DNA of 64,000 nt from Nitrospira sp. SG-bin1 (GCA_002083365.1 LVWS01000015.1:1-64000), one strand, 5' to 3'. Shown: positions 1 to 7,900, numbered from the stretch's first letter. Notes: generated from the letters alone by a model not told the origin. Numbers and translations are program-made.

Positions 1-75
1 GAGCGCCCGCATCAAGCGTTGGGCTATCGAAGCCCCGTCCAATATCGGGCGCAACAAGTAACTCAGGTGGCTTGA
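1..75 (+). CDS. IS3-family transposase OrfB, 3' end only
   Basis: The first 24 codons up to the TGA at 73-75 read ERPHQALGYRSP followed by a short tail. ERPHxxLGYxxP is the signature C-terminal end of the DDE integrase (OrfB) of IS3-family elements, which moves the element by cut-and-copy through a circular intermediate. The gene is cut by the window edge, so the catalytic DDE residues are outside. I could not place the element's right inverted repeat downstream. The IS sits against a stretch of frameshifted genes (138-1791), fitting a decaying insertion zone. Confidence 0.75.
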   Translation, partial: ERPHQALGYRSPVQYRAQQVTQVA

Positions 76-137
76 TTTCAGGGGAGCACTACAAGGCGTT
101 ACCAAATGCATTGTCAAATTCAGATTTCTTACAGATT

Positions 138-967
138 TCATAATACAAGCCGTTTGTGAATCTCCAGAATAGGAGGGTTGGAAGAGGGCAGAAGAGGCTG
201 TCTCTGCCTTGATACTGTCTTAAGTAATGGAAAAGCTCTCAAGGAATGATAGGTGTACAGGAACCCATCATTCATTTCCTGTTCGTTCTGTAATAAGGTT
301 CTTAAATCGTGAACATTGTGCGAGAAGTGGCGCAAGAAGCGATCGAGTTCATCTGGTGATAAGCCAGGGACTTGGATGTTTGGTGGATAAAGGATGGCAA
401 GTTTGTGAGAGAAGGTCCCAAAAAGTGCTGTTCCAAACATGAAAAGTTCATCAAGGGAGAGTTCTGTGGTGTCATTTATGATTTTCTTGAGAGGGGGATG
501 TCCGTAGATCAAGTAATAACGGGTGATATTCGGTGCTGTTGGTTTGGACTCCTGCCACGGAAATTGTCGATGGGCCATCCGATGAAGTTCCTGCATGAAA
601 AGATCGGTTGTTGTGTATCGGACAGCAATTACCTCCTCAGGTTTCTTGAGATGGTTTATCGCTTTTCCGAAGGTAGCCAACTCCTTCAGCGACTTTTCGG
701 CTCGACCAAGATCGGACGCGTGAAGGATAACTTCCCGGCATAATGTTTCAAGATGAAACTCCGAGATCAGCCTGGCTCTTTCAGTATGAGACTGACGAGA
801 AATGTATTCAGGATGAACCTCATAATCAGACGGAATGTCATGATCAAACTGGAGGTTGCATAGGTGGCTCTGATGACTGCGAGAAAATCTGTGAGGCCAA
901 GTTTTCGAATGACGTTGTGGAGAGGCTTATAAGCTTCAAATATTTTGGCGTCTTGCTTCTTTACCAT
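138..967 (-). pseudogene. Frameshifted hypothetical gene
   Basis: On the minus strand a protein-like frame starts with ATG at 967 (MVKKQDAKIFEAYKPLH), runs about 45 residues and then turns into nonsense that stops near 767. A second frame takes over close to 850-860 (DHDIPSDYEVHPEY), is open without a stop to 138, and covers about 235 residues. Both halves have coding-like composition and join at one point, so I infer one gene of about 275 codons broken by a single frame change. I recognise no domain; it is mostly helical, without membrane segments or a signal peptide. The downstream part alone might still be translated from a TTG near 680. Sequencing error or programmed frameshifting cannot be excluded. 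Confidence 0.5.
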
Positions 968-1148
968 GGAGCGATCAGAAGTAGGGTTAGGCTAGGAACT
1001 GATCTGTATGCTTGTTTCACATTTTGTTAGATATGATCAATTATTTCCTTCTGCAGATGGCTTGATCTATTCGCCAGCTATCCGAGGTGTTCGATTCGGT
1101 GGTTCTGAAAATGAATTCGTTCAGCATCGGTCGGCGACATCAGCGAGG

Positions 1149-1331
1149 CTACAGTAAGGCCTGGAGCTTGCTCAAAGTTTCCATGATCACGCTGACCGAC
1201 CAATTCAAGAAACCTAGATCGGAAGAGAGCTCGACTGCACGGCGCTGGGCCAAGAGGAAGGCCTGTTCGCTCCGACTGCCAGGTACGATGAACGCCGACA
1301 CGAATACGCGCGTGTCGAAGACCACTTTCAT
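1149..1331 (-). pseudogene. Truncated PIN-family toxin (VapC-like)
   Basis: The N-terminus MKVVFDTRVFVSAFI matches the start of the putative toxin-antitoxin PIN family (usually VVFDTNVFVSA), which are Mg-dependent ribonucleases. The first acidic residue (Asp6) is present, but the usual Asn after DT is Arg. The frame ends after 60 residues instead of about 130-140, and the later catalytic acids are missing; the following sequence looks shifted. It begins directly on the stop of the upstream antitoxin (TGATG overlap), the usual layout of such pairs. I take it as inactive. Confidence 0.55.
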
Positions 1332-1604
1332 CAGCGGCCCTCGAAGACGATGCGTTCCACATCCTCCTCGGTCATCGTCTCTATCTCTCGGGTCGTCGGG
1401 CCATTTGCGCTGGAGCGCAAGGAATTCCTGCTCCTCGCGTTCGTCCTTGTAGATGTTTACCATTCGACGAAAGAGGTCGCTCTTTGTCGTGCCTTCTTGT
1501 TTCGCGATCCGTTCATATTCTAGGGGCAGCGCGGAACTCACGGATATCTTAGGAACATGGTATTCCTGGCCATCGTCCACGCCACGTCTATTCGAGCTAA
1601 ACAT
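1331..1604 (-). pseudogene. Frameshifted RHH-type antitoxin of the PIN pair
   Basis: The frame from ATG 1604 carries a ribbon-helix-helix-like N-terminus (VPKISVSSALPLEYERIAKQ, then TTKSDLFRRMV), typical of DNA-binding antitoxins that repress their operon and neutralise a PIN toxin. Near 1388 the frame changes: in a neighbouring frame the expected tail continues (EIETMTEEDVERIVFEGR, then TGA) and would overlap the toxin ATG. In the present sequence the reading frame instead runs through into the toxin frame, giving a continuous 151-codon antitoxin-toxin fusion (1149-1604). One frame-changing indel explains this. Confidence 0.55.
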
Positions 1605-1791
1605 TACGACACATCCTTGTTGATCGCCACTATCTCCACCTGTTCCTTGCCAGCACCAGACTTCTGCCGAGAACACAGTAATGAAAGTTGCCGGGCGCGT
1701 CATCCACGGCAACCAAACTGAGCGATCGAGGCCTATTGCCTTCGCCATCGAGGGTCAAAAAATCTACCAGATGGTCTTTTCGCACTCTCAT
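1604..1791 (-). pseudogene. Small frameshifted ORF upstream of the TA remnant
   Basis: ATG 1791 opens a 53-codon frame (MRVRKDHLVDFLTLDGEGN) ending at TAG 1630. In a second frame, continuation after about residue 42 (KSGAGKEQVEIVAINKDVS) would end in a TAA at 1604-1606 that overlaps the antitoxin ATG. That neat junction suggests a 62-residue gene once translationally coupled to the antitoxin and later frameshifted. I do not recognise the family, and the call rests only on composition and junction geometry. Confidence 0.3.
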
Positions 1792-1975
1792 TCGTGAATC
1801 GAATTGGATTCATAGTTCGGTATCAGAATGGATTCGCCTCTCTGAACGGCATGTTCCACTGTGTCTTGGAAAGCATTGTTTATCAATGTCTTGAAGCATG
1901 CATGTGATGGTATGCCATCTGCATTCGCTCGTGGTAATTGTCCTCGCTGAGCTGATCTTAAAACAGGCTTACCAA

Positions 1976-4900
1976 ATGTCGTCCGACGAGAGATCAGAAA
2001 CGAAACTCCCGGTCCAGAACCTTATCCTGCTGGCCAGCGCAGTACTCGGAACGATCTGGTTCTACGAGGATCCACTGAAGAGTTCGCGCCCGGTGGAGGA
2101 ACACTCGAGCCAAAGACCTGAGGTGACTGGAGATCGGAGAGTCCAGGCCCGATTGTGGCAAGATCCCTTCGATGCCGTGGCGAGACATCGGGATGTTGAG
2201 AACCGAAGCGGTGAATCGAAGCATTCTCACTCGCTACAGAACTTCGTCAAGGAAATAGCCCGTGCCGACACCGCGCCCATCTCGGTGCTGGCCCTGATGA
2301 CTGACGGTGCGCCCTATTCCGATCCAGCCGAATCCCGACTCCGTCAACGCTATGCCGTCCTCGCCGGTCTGGAGCGGTCTGGCTTCAAACCGATTGACGG
2401 AGAGCACATCCGTTTCTTCGAATGGTTCGACCACAATTCATCAGAGGACACATCAACGTCAGGTCGGTATCGTGCCTGTCCTGGTATGTCTGGCCCCGAT
2501 CCTACGTGGCTCGATTGGCAGGCGGCTCGTGTGCCAGTGGAGTGGTATGAGTCTTCGGGCCCTGACGCATCACAGGTACTGGTGCTTTGGATCAAGGACC
2601 AGGATCTTGGCGACTGTCCGCTCGCAAGTTTGGAGATGATGCGTGGCATCCTGTCCCATGCATTCGAAGTACACAAGAGGATGATCACCTTCCAGGTCAT
2701 CGGTCCGCGATCCTCAGGAACGTTGGCTGCCATGGTCAGTGAAGCTATCCATTACAAAGCGAACAGGGAAAAGGAAGTACAGCCTTCGCGCGCTACAGCT
2801 ACGCCGTTGGAAGTGTATTCGCCTTGGTCAACTGCTCCCGAAAAGTTGATCTATAGTGAAAAGAACAGCGTCGCCGGAAAGGCCGACATGGCAGGCATCC
2901 TGGGCGATGCAGGACTGTCGTTCGAGCGTGCAATCCCAACGGATGACGGACTCATGCGGGAATTGGTTGAGGAGCTGAAGCGAAGAGGGGTTGAGCTCGG
3001 TAAGCCATGTCCGAAAAGCTCACGATGCGATCTTGTGGCGCTGATTTCCGAGTGGGATACGCTGTATGGTCGAGCCCTGCCTGCAGAGTTCAAGGACGCG
3101 GTACGTGCGACGCGTGGATCGGCAGCTGAGGAGGAGCTGGATCTGCAGATCCGGCAATTCAGTTACCTTCGGGGATTGGATGGTGAATTGCCAAGGGAGA
3201 AAGGAAAGGAAGAGCAGGGTGGTTCATCGCAGGGGGACGACAAGGCTCCGCTGTCGCTCAATGAACGCCGTAAACTCGCGGAGCAATTGGAGCGGCCGGA
3301 AGGGCGGAGCCAGTTGGATTATGTGCGGCGCCTGGTACAGGTGCTGAAGGAAGCCGAAGCCGAGGCCCAAGCTCCCTGCGGGATTTGGAAAGGGATGTGC
3401 CCCGGGTTCAAGGCCATCGGGGTACTTGGGAGTGACGTCTATGACAAGCTGCTCATTTTGCAGGCCCTCAAGCGAAATTTTCCGCACGTGATTTTCTTCA
3501 CTACGGATCTGGATGCGAGACTCTTTCACCCGCGAGAGGTGCAGTGGACTCGTAACCTGGTGGTGGCCTCGCATTTCGGACTGACGTTGAATCAGGATCT
3601 CCAGCAGGCCATCCCGCCGTTCCGTGATAGCTACCAAACCGCCTCGTTCTACGCAACCGTGCAGGCTCTGGGCCTGCTGAAGTCAGACCCGTTATGTTCA
3701 CCCGGCGTAGGGATGTCGTTTGTAGAGCGACGGAGTGCTGCTCGACCTGGCAAGAAAACGGTCACATGCTTCAATGCATTGCCGCAACCCAGGTTGCACG
3801 AAATCGGGGAGAACGGGGCGGTCGACCTGAGTATCGAGCTTCTTCATGGGACTGACAATATCAAGACGATCCACGAACCGCGCCCACAACCACCTTCAGT
3901 TGAAGACGCTCGGTTGGCGATGGTGTATGTTGCGGCGGTCTTCCTTATCGGATGGGTGTTGCTCATTCCTGCGAGCCAAACAGTGTATGGGTTGACGCGG
4001 TCAGGTTATAACCGGTTACTTTTGAACCCCGCGTTCAGGGCCAGGATGCTGATCATGTGGGGTGCAATCGGCTGGTTGCTGTGGTTCGCCGTGGCGCCAA
4101 TGATCGTGGCGGACCAAGAGAAAGGGGAACCGTTCTCCCTCAACGATGGAGTAAGCATCTGGCCGAGTCAACTCCTACGGGGCGCCGTCGTCTTCTTGGC
4201 CATCCTATTCATTGTGCGGATTCGAACGCGTCTCCGGAACGTCTGCGAAGAGGTTGAGCTAAGATTCCATCATCTGTTGGCCCCACGACCGCAAGTGGTG
4301 GATACGAGTACATCGGCGGTGACGAGGCTGGAGCCACTCTCTCGTGACACGTCTTTGACACGGTGGTCTTGGAAGGATGTGTCATGGAGCATCAATAGTT
4401 GGTCATTGGCAGAGGTTGCGGTAGAGCCCGCTGCTGTCTGGGATGACTATCGAACGCGATTGAAGCCGATGTATCTATGGGGGCGAGTGCTTGGGTTGAG
4501 CATAGTCTTCTTTCTGGTGGGCCAACTTACCCTGACAGTATTTGGCCAACCGATCGTCCCGTTTCGTGGGGACGTCGTGCGGTATGTCAATCAAGGAGTA
4601 CTCCTTGCAGCTGTGTTGCTCTTGATCGTGGTGATCTTTCTTGTACTGGACGTGACACGCGTCACAAGTGTCTTTGTACAAAAGCTGATCAAGAGAGAAC
4701 TCGCCTGTTCGAGTCCTGCTGAATGTTTGAGTAAATTACAACTCGTGGCCGGGCTCACCGCGCGAATCGACATCCTGGTGTACTATCCCGCGATCTTGAT
4801 CGGCCTCATGTTATTAGCCCGGTCGGGATATATTGATAATTGGCACTTTCCGATCGGCCTGGCGATTGTGGTTGGGGTGGGAGCAGCGTATGTGGTAGCC

Positions 4901-5152
4901 AGTGCCATTTGTCTTCGAGTGGCGTCGGAAGACGTGAGACGCCAGGTGATGACCGAATTGGCCGAGCGGCGTCTTGCCGACCTCACGCCGAATTCCTCGC
5001 AGCAGATCGAACAGGTGATGGTCACCATTCGCGCCCTGAAGGAAGGCGCGTTTCTTCCCTATACCGAACTGCCGGTCTTTCGAGCGATTGCCCTACCTTC
5101 CGGTGCCTATGGGCTATTCGTGGCCATCGAACTCATTGCCAATAACTTCTAG
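1976..5152 (+). CDS. Large multi-domain integral membrane protein, unknown function
   Basis: A 1058-residue protein if begun at ATG 1976 (MSSDERSETK). The open frame extends to 1898 but that start has no ribosome-binding site and encodes an unlikely tail. An N-terminal membrane anchor (about residues 15-32) precedes some 600 residues of soluble sequence. The stretch near residues 500-570 (IGVLGSDVYDKLL, then VIFFTTDLDARLF) has alternating beta-alpha character reminiscent of a type-1 periplasmic-binding fold, but I cannot confirm this. The last 420 residues hold about seven hydrophobic segments (e.g. LAMVYVAAVFLIGWVLLIP, LLAAVLLLIVVIFLVL). It is not in an operon and lies between degraded accessory genes and the stress island. 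No known family recognised; cargo of a mobile region is possible. Confidence 0.8.
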   Translation: MSSDERSETKLPVQNLILLASAVLGTIWFYEDPLKSSRPVEEHSSQRPEVTGDRRVQARLWQDPFDAVARHRDVENRSGESKHSHSLQNFVKEIARADTAPISVLALMTDGAPYSDPAESRLRQRYAVLAGLERSGFKPIDGEHIRFFEWFDHNSSEDTSTSGRYRACPGMSGPDPTWLDWQAARVPVEWYESSGPDASQVLVLWIKDQDLGDCPLASLEMMRGILSHAFEVHKRMITFQVIGPRSSGTLAAMVSEAIHYKANREKEVQPSRATATPLEVYSPWSTAPEKLIYSEKNSVAGKADMAGILGDAGLSFERAIPTDDGLMRELVEELKRRGVELGKPCPKSSRCDLVALISEWDTLYGRALPAEFKDAVRATRGSAAEEELDLQIRQFSYLRGLDGELPREKGKEEQGGSSQGDDKAPLSLNERRKLAEQLERPEGRSQLDYVRRLVQVLKEAEAEAQAPCGIWKGMCPGFKAIGVLGSDVYDKLLILQALKRNFPHVIFFTTDLDARLFHPREVQWTRNLVVASHFGLTLNQDLQQAIPPFRDSYQTASFYATVQALGLLKSDPLCSPGVGMSFVERRSAARPGKKTVTCFNALPQPRLHEIGENGAVDLSIELLHGTDNIKTIHEPRPQPPSVEDARLAMVYVAAVFLIGWVLLIPASQTVYGLTRSGYNRLLLNPAFRARMLIMWGAIGWLLWFAVAPMIVADQEKGEPFSLNDGVSIWPSQLLRGAVVFLAILFIVRIRTRLRNVCEEVELRFHHLLAPRPQVVDTSTSAVTRLEPLSRDTSLTRWSWKDVSWSINSWSLAEVAVEPAAVWDDYRTRLKPMYLWGRVLGLSIVFFLVGQLTLTVFGQPIVPFRGDVVRYVNQGVLLAAVLLLIVVIFLVLDVTRVTSVFVQKLIKRELACSSPAECLSKLQLVAGLTARIDILVYYPAILIGLMLLARSGYIDNWHFPIGLAIVVGVGAAYVVASAICLRVASEDVRRQVMTELAERRLADLTPNSSQQIEQVMVTIRALKEGAFLPYTELPVFRAIALPSGAYGLFVAIELIANNF

Positions 5153-5171
5153 CTCTGCTCCTCACCACGAG

Positions 5172-5214
5172 GAAAGAGTCTCACGTCGTCATGAGGATGA
5201 TGGGCGACTCTTTC
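5172..5214 (+). terminator. Possible terminator hairpin after the large membrane protein
   Basis: GAAAGAGTC at 5172-5180 pairs perfectly with GACTCTTTC at 5206-5214 across a 25-base loop that can itself fold. It begins 20 bases past the stop at 5152. There is no clear U-tract, so termination is only inferred. Confidence 0.35.
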
Positions 5215-5437
5215 TTGCGAACTGTCCCGCATAGTGGTGCTTCCCGTCCGAATCCGCCTGGACCGGTTGTAGCTGCGCAGGATTGTGGGTGCCGAAGGCA
5301 TGGCGTTGATGAACACCATGACTCGACGGTTGAGAACACCGCACTACTCCCGCCAGAAGCACCATCAGGGTCGGAACGAACAGAATGCCCGCCAATCGGT
5401 GAAGAAAACCGTGAAATCGCATCATGGACTTTACCAT
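5189..5437 (-). CDS. Possible small exported protein
   Basis: An 82-codon frame whose N-terminus (MMRFHGFLHRLAGILFVPTLMVLLAG) looks like a signal peptide or membrane anchor followed by a polar, His- and Ser-rich tail. Start could be 5437 or the Met pair near 5425. No convincing Shine-Dalgarno precedes it and the opposite strand is also open here, so this may be chance. It fills the otherwise empty 5153-5470 interval. Confidence 0.28.
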   Translation of the reverse strand: MVKSMMRFHGFLHRLAGILFVPTLMVLLAGVVRCSQPSSHGVHQRHAFGTHNPAQLQPVQADSDGKHHYAGQFARKSRPSSS

Positions 5438-5470
5438 TGAGTTTTCAGAAGGAGCCTCATGCTCGTCGGT

Positions 5471-5698
5471 CTATGCCGCATTCTGCGTCTGCAGATGCAT
5501 CGGCACGTTTCCCCCATATGCTGATCGATAGGTTTCTCCGCCTTCCGTCAGGATACTTCTATTTTTCATGAGCAACGGATCTCGGACATCCCCACAGTTG
5601 ACGCATTTCCATCCGTCGTATGCCCATATGCCAACCTGATCATCACCCCCCACAAACGATACAGCTATGACCAATCCGTTACAGCGGTCGCATTTCAT
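5471..5698 (-). CDS. Small zinc-ribbon protein
   Basis: A 75-residue protein with two CxxC knuckles, Cys3/Cys6 (MKCDRC) and Cys32/Cys35 (KCVNCG), spaced as in a rubredoxin-like zinc ribbon. The central GIWAYDGWKCVNCG is a conserved-looking core, and the tail after residue 45 is polar. Such ribbons bind one Zn and are often nucleic-acid or protein adaptors; the specific role is unknown. It is transcribed in the same direction as the secreted protein 5796-6182, with a strong hairpin in the gap between them. Confidence 0.65.
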   Translation of the reverse strand: MKCDRCNGLVIAVSFVGGDDQVGIWAYDGWKCVNCGDVRDPLLMKNRSILTEGGETYRSAYGGNVPMHLQTQNAA

Positions 5699-5770
5699 GT
5701 GATCACCTCGCTACGATGCTCTTCTCGATGGATAGGATGTTGCCAGAGTCCATGGTCGTCTCTAGGATGA

Positions 5771-5789
5771 GCCGCGATTTCATCGCGGC
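5771..5789 (-). terminator. Hairpin downstream of the secreted protein gene
   Basis: GCCGCGAT and ATCGCGGC form a perfect 8-bp stem with a TTC loop, 7 bases past the stop at 5796. No U-run follows on the minus strand, so it may act as a weak terminator or an mRNA-stabilising end. Confidence 0.4.
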
Positions 5790-5795
5790 CATGAC

Positions 5796-6182
5796 TCAAC
5801 CGTTCTTCATCGGCGCATGTTCACGGATAAACGTCATGATCGGCTCGATCTCGGATCGCGAATAATAATGTTTCCGTACTCCTTCTTCGAACACGTCCAG
5901 CGCTTTCTGCGTAAGCTGTTGAGCCAACACGCGATCTTCTGCCTTCTGAGCTTTTGCAGCGTGATTCAAAAGTCGAAGAGCAATTATCTGGGGGGTCCGA
6001 GGATCGTTGGCGTAGACATACCCATAGTCTTTCTTCAGAAGTTCCTGCTCAATGTCCTTGACCCACGGAGCCGCATAGTCGTCAGCGCCGGAGATCCAAC
6101 CCGCTGCTTCCAATGATGATGGCAGCAGCGCCACCCCGCCAATCAGCAAGGACAGCATGCAGAGCATGGCCGGCACTCTCAT
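5796..6182 (-). CDS. Small secreted protein, paralogue of 8797-9189
   Basis: A 128-residue protein with a clear signal peptide (MRVPAMLCMLSLLIGGVALLPSSLEA, cleavage about residue 26). The mature part is helical. Its C-terminal half (LNHAAKAQKAEDRVLAQQLT, ending EPIMTFIREHAP) aligns with the product of 8797-9189 (ending EPIFTLIRRLLP), so the two are paralogues on either side of the Hsp20 genes. AAAGGAGGGACCT precedes the ATG. It is driven by a promoter at 6289-6314 with a structured leader. Periplasmic function unknown; location points to envelope stress. Confidence 0.7.
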   Translation of the reverse strand: MRVPAMLCMLSLLIGGVALLPSSLEAAGWISGADDYAAPWVKDIEQELLKKDYGYVYANDPRTPQIIALRLLNHAAKAQKAEDRVLAQQLTQKALDVFEEGVRKHYYSRSEIEPIMTFIREHAPMKNG

Positions 6183-6231
6183 AGGTCCCTCCTTTCAGTT
6201 GGTGGATTAAGCTGAGTATTGACGGTGAGAT

Positions 6232-6268
6232 CGTCGTGCGGTTCCATCATCCAATGACGAGCATGACG
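6232..6268 (-). other. Conserved leader stem-loop 1
   Basis: On the minus strand, between the 6289-6314 promoter and the gene starting at 6182, GCATGACG (6261-6268) faces CGTCGTGC (6232-6239), a stem with one mismatch. The same block, including the GGATGATG loop motif, recurs at 7845-7879 behind an equivalent promoter. Confidence 0.5.
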
Positions 6269-6288
6269 ATTCCGCCAACTGGTGGGTA

Positions 6289-6314
6289 AATAATCCTGTC
6301 TCTCTGGAAGTCAA
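6289..6314 (-). promoter_or_regulatory. Promoter P1 (TTGACT-N14-ATTATT)
   Basis: Read on the minus strand: TTGACT (6314-6309), 14 bases, ATTATT (6294-6289). A sigma-70-like reading is -35 TTGACT, 16-base spacer, -10 TATTTA. The same TTGACY-N14-MTTATT pattern occurs at 7128-7153, 7901-7926 and 8105-8130. It drives the secreted protein 5796-6182 with a leader of roughly 100 bases. Confidence 0.6.
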
Positions 6315-6340
6315 GTCACCCTGAGAAGAGGTCGGGGGAG

Positions 6341-6502
6341 ATGGAAACTGGCCAGGGAAGAGTGTTCGACTATCTGCCGACAGCGGCCCGTCTGGGAGCA
6401 ATGCTGTTGAGTAAAGGGGAGCTCACCATAGCAGCGGCAATCAAGGGGATCCTTGTTAAAGCCGCATTTGTTGCCGGAAGGTCGGCCGTAGTTTCACGTT
6501 GA
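6341..6502 (+). CDS. Possible 53-residue small protein
   Basis: ATG 6341 directly after a GGGGGAG tract opens a 53-codon frame (METGQGRVFDYLPTAARLGA) ending at TGA 6502. The product is amphipathic and Ala/Gly/Val-rich in its second half. It is the only coding-like content in the 6183-6599 gap apart from promoter P1 and the hsp20 terminator. No homologue recognised. Confidence 0.3.
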   Translation: METGQGRVFDYLPTAARLGAMLLSKGELTIAAAIKGILVKAAFVAGRSAVVSR

Positions 6503-6538
6503 GGTGAACCCGTTGATTCAAGATGTCTATCGATGACG

Positions 6539-6573
6539 TAAAAGAAAAGGGGCGGCTGGTGGGTTGCCGCCCC
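6539..6573 (-). terminator. Rho-independent terminator of hsp20 (6600-7079)
   Basis: On the minus strand GGGGCGGC and GCCGCCCC (6549-6573) form an 8-bp all-GC stem with a 9-base loop, followed by TTTTCTTT. It lies 27 bases past the hsp20 stop. This is a textbook intrinsic terminator. Confidence 0.8.
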
Positions 6574-6599
6574 CACGAGACCATGTAATATTCTCTCGT

Positions 6600-7079
6600 T
6601 TAGTCTACGGATACCACGATCGTACGGGATCGGTTTCTGGCTTCGGGCGACCAGGGTATTCGAACAATCAGCACTCCGTGCTTGCATGCGGCCTCCGCTT
6701 TAGAGAGGTCCAATCCATCAGGCAATGCCACGCTTCGATGGAATGCTGCATAACGACGGCTGTTCCCATCACCGTTCTTGTCACGCCACTCGCGGTCGTC
6801 TTCATAACTCATATGGAGCATGCCGTTTCGGACCGTGACGTTGAGTTGTTTGGGATCCAATCCCGGGACCTCGGCGCGGAGGATGACGTTCTCTTCCGTC
6901 TCCTCCATATTGATCCCGGAGCCCATTCCTGGGAAACGGGACCATCCCGTGTCAAAGGGTGACATCAGAAAACGATCGAACAATTGATTAATGTCATCGC
7001 GCAGCGACATGACTTCGTGCGGTTCAACTGATTTGCGTTTCCAAGGAATCATCTCTTTGAGTTTTGTCATCAGCTCCAT
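6600..7079 (-). CDS. Small heat-shock protein, Hsp20/alpha-crystallin family
   Basis: A 159-residue ATP-independent holdase chaperone. The N-terminal arm (residues 1-50) contains SLRDDINQLFDRF and FDTGWSRFPGMG. The alpha-crystallin domain runs from about residue 55 to 150 (NMEETEENVILRAEVPGLDP, later LPDGLDLSKAEA), and the GVLIVRIPW strand is the conserved GVLxVxxPK-type motif. The Shine-Dalgarno is AAGGAGG. A promoter of the island type (7128-7153) lies about 50 bases upstream and an intrinsic terminator follows, so it is monocistronic. It differs clearly from the second Hsp20 at 8289-8723, so the two are not a recent duplication. Confidence 0.93.
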   Translation of the reverse strand: MELMTKLKEMIPWKRKSVEPHEVMSLRDDINQLFDRFLMSPFDTGWSRFPGMGSGINMEETEENVILRAEVPGLDPKQLNVTVRNGMLHMSYEDDREWRDKNGDGNSRRYAAFHRSVALPDGLDLSKAEAACKHGVLIVRIPWSPEARNRSRTIVVSVD

Positions 7080-7127
7080 AACCCATTCCTCCTTTCATGT
7101 GAATTTGCACCGGGTTTACAGGTCTTT

Positions 7128-7153
7128 AATAAGCGTCAGAACGGCTCGGTCAA
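7128..7153 (-). promoter_or_regulatory. Promoter P3 of hsp20 (TTGACC-N14-CTTATT)
   Basis: Minus strand: TTGACC (7153-7148), 14 bases, CTTATT (7133-7128), the third member of the shared architecture. It gives -35 TTGACC, 16-base spacer, -10 TATTAA and a leader of about 45 bases to the ATG at 7079. Confidence 0.6.
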
Positions 7154-7254
7154 GTATTCCTAATCAAAGACCACCCTCTGGTGGTTGGCGGTCGGTTGCA
7201 AATACCCCATGGTGTTCCATAGGCGTGCGAGCGCTGTGTCATGCTCGATCGGTA

Positions 7255-7413
7255 TCAGTTGTATCGCTTACCCGTTCGCCCCGGCTTCTTTGTATGCTTC
7301 CGTTCCTTCCACCATGACAACCAGACACTGGCCATGAAGGCCATCACGATCAGGCCGAATATTGCCAGTCCAACTACTTCAGTGTGCGGCAATGTGGCGA
7401 ATGATTCACGCAT
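7255..7413 (-). CDS. Small single-pass membrane protein
   Basis: A 52-residue protein: a polar start (MRESFATLPHTE), one strong membrane segment (VVGLAIFGLIVMAFMASVWL) and a basic tail (KERKHTKKPGRTGKR), predicting tail-inside orientation. The ATG at 7413 lies 16 bases after the stop of 7430-7705, so the two form an operon. Such short membrane peptides often act on membrane complexes or stress, but no family is recognised. A longer frame through 7656 exists but overlaps the upstream gene, so I prefer 7413. Confidence 0.5.
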   Translation of the reverse strand: MRESFATLPHTEVVGLAIFGLIVMAFMASVWLSWWKERKHTKKPGRTGKRYN

Positions 7414-7429
7414 TGCGAGCGTCCGGCTC

Positions 7430-7705
7430 TCACGCAGCTTTCCTGCAACGTGCGTGCATAATATCCTCCACCAGTCGGTCGCGAAGGCGCATGACGGCCG
7501 CCAGCCTCCTGCGTCGATCGATCGACCACCAGCGAAGAGGGCGGTGTGATCTGACGGTCGGCGGCGGGACATTTTGCAATACCGCCGGGTGCTGAAAGTC
7601 GTATCGTTCAGCCTGCGGCTCCGCATCCTGATTCGTGCGCCGCATGGCTTCGGCATCGAACGCCCCTGTGAGCATGGTGTCTGAGCGTCTCAATACCGGT
7701 TCCAC
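7430..7705 (-). CDS. Small basic hypothetical protein
   Basis: A 91-residue protein started by GTG 7705 behind GGAG with 9-base spacing. The N-terminal third is acidic and polar (RRTNQDAEPQAERYDFQHP), the C-terminal third very basic and helical (WWSIDRRRRLAAVMRLRDRL, then VEDIMHARCRKAA). There is no signal peptide or membrane segment; an RNA- or membrane-surface role is conceivable. It is the first gene of a two-gene unit behind promoter P2 (7901-7926). Confidence 0.5.
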   Translation of the reverse strand: MEPVLRRSDTMLTGAFDAEAMRRTNQDAEPQAERYDFQHPAVLQNVPPPTVRSHRPLRWWSIDRRRRLAAVMRLRDRLVEDIMHARCRKAA

Positions 7706-7844
7706 CGTCGGTCTCCACTGATTGCCGCGTGCGGCATCACAACGACATCACCCCGATCAGCCGTGATGATTTACAATGCACCTCGGTCCGTTCTTCGCTT
7801 CTTCGTTCCGGCGATGAGCGATGGTTCGCGGCTGATCGGAAGGT

Positions 7845-7879
7845 CGTCATGCGGTCTCATCATCCTTGCCAGCATGACG
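7845..7879 (-). other. Conserved leader stem-loop 2
   Basis: Minus strand: CGTCATGC (7879-7872) and GCATGACG (7852-7845) form a perfect 8-bp stem around a 19-base loop with GGATGATG. It repeats the element at 6232-6268, also a short distance behind a TTGACTT promoter. The shared sequence spans promoter and leader, so it is a duplicated cis-regulatory region. Confidence 0.5.
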
Positions 7880-7900
7880 ACTCCGCGTAACACATGTGGC

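Noticed and set aside
1898..1975. Upstream start of the 1058-residue protein
   Set aside because: No ribosome site at 1898 and a Met at 1976 gives a cleaner N-terminus before the membrane anchor.
7255..7656. 133-codon single frame covering the small membrane protein
   Set aside because: Its N-terminal 80 codons overlap the better-supported 7430-7705 gene; the membrane helix belongs to the short frame from 7413.
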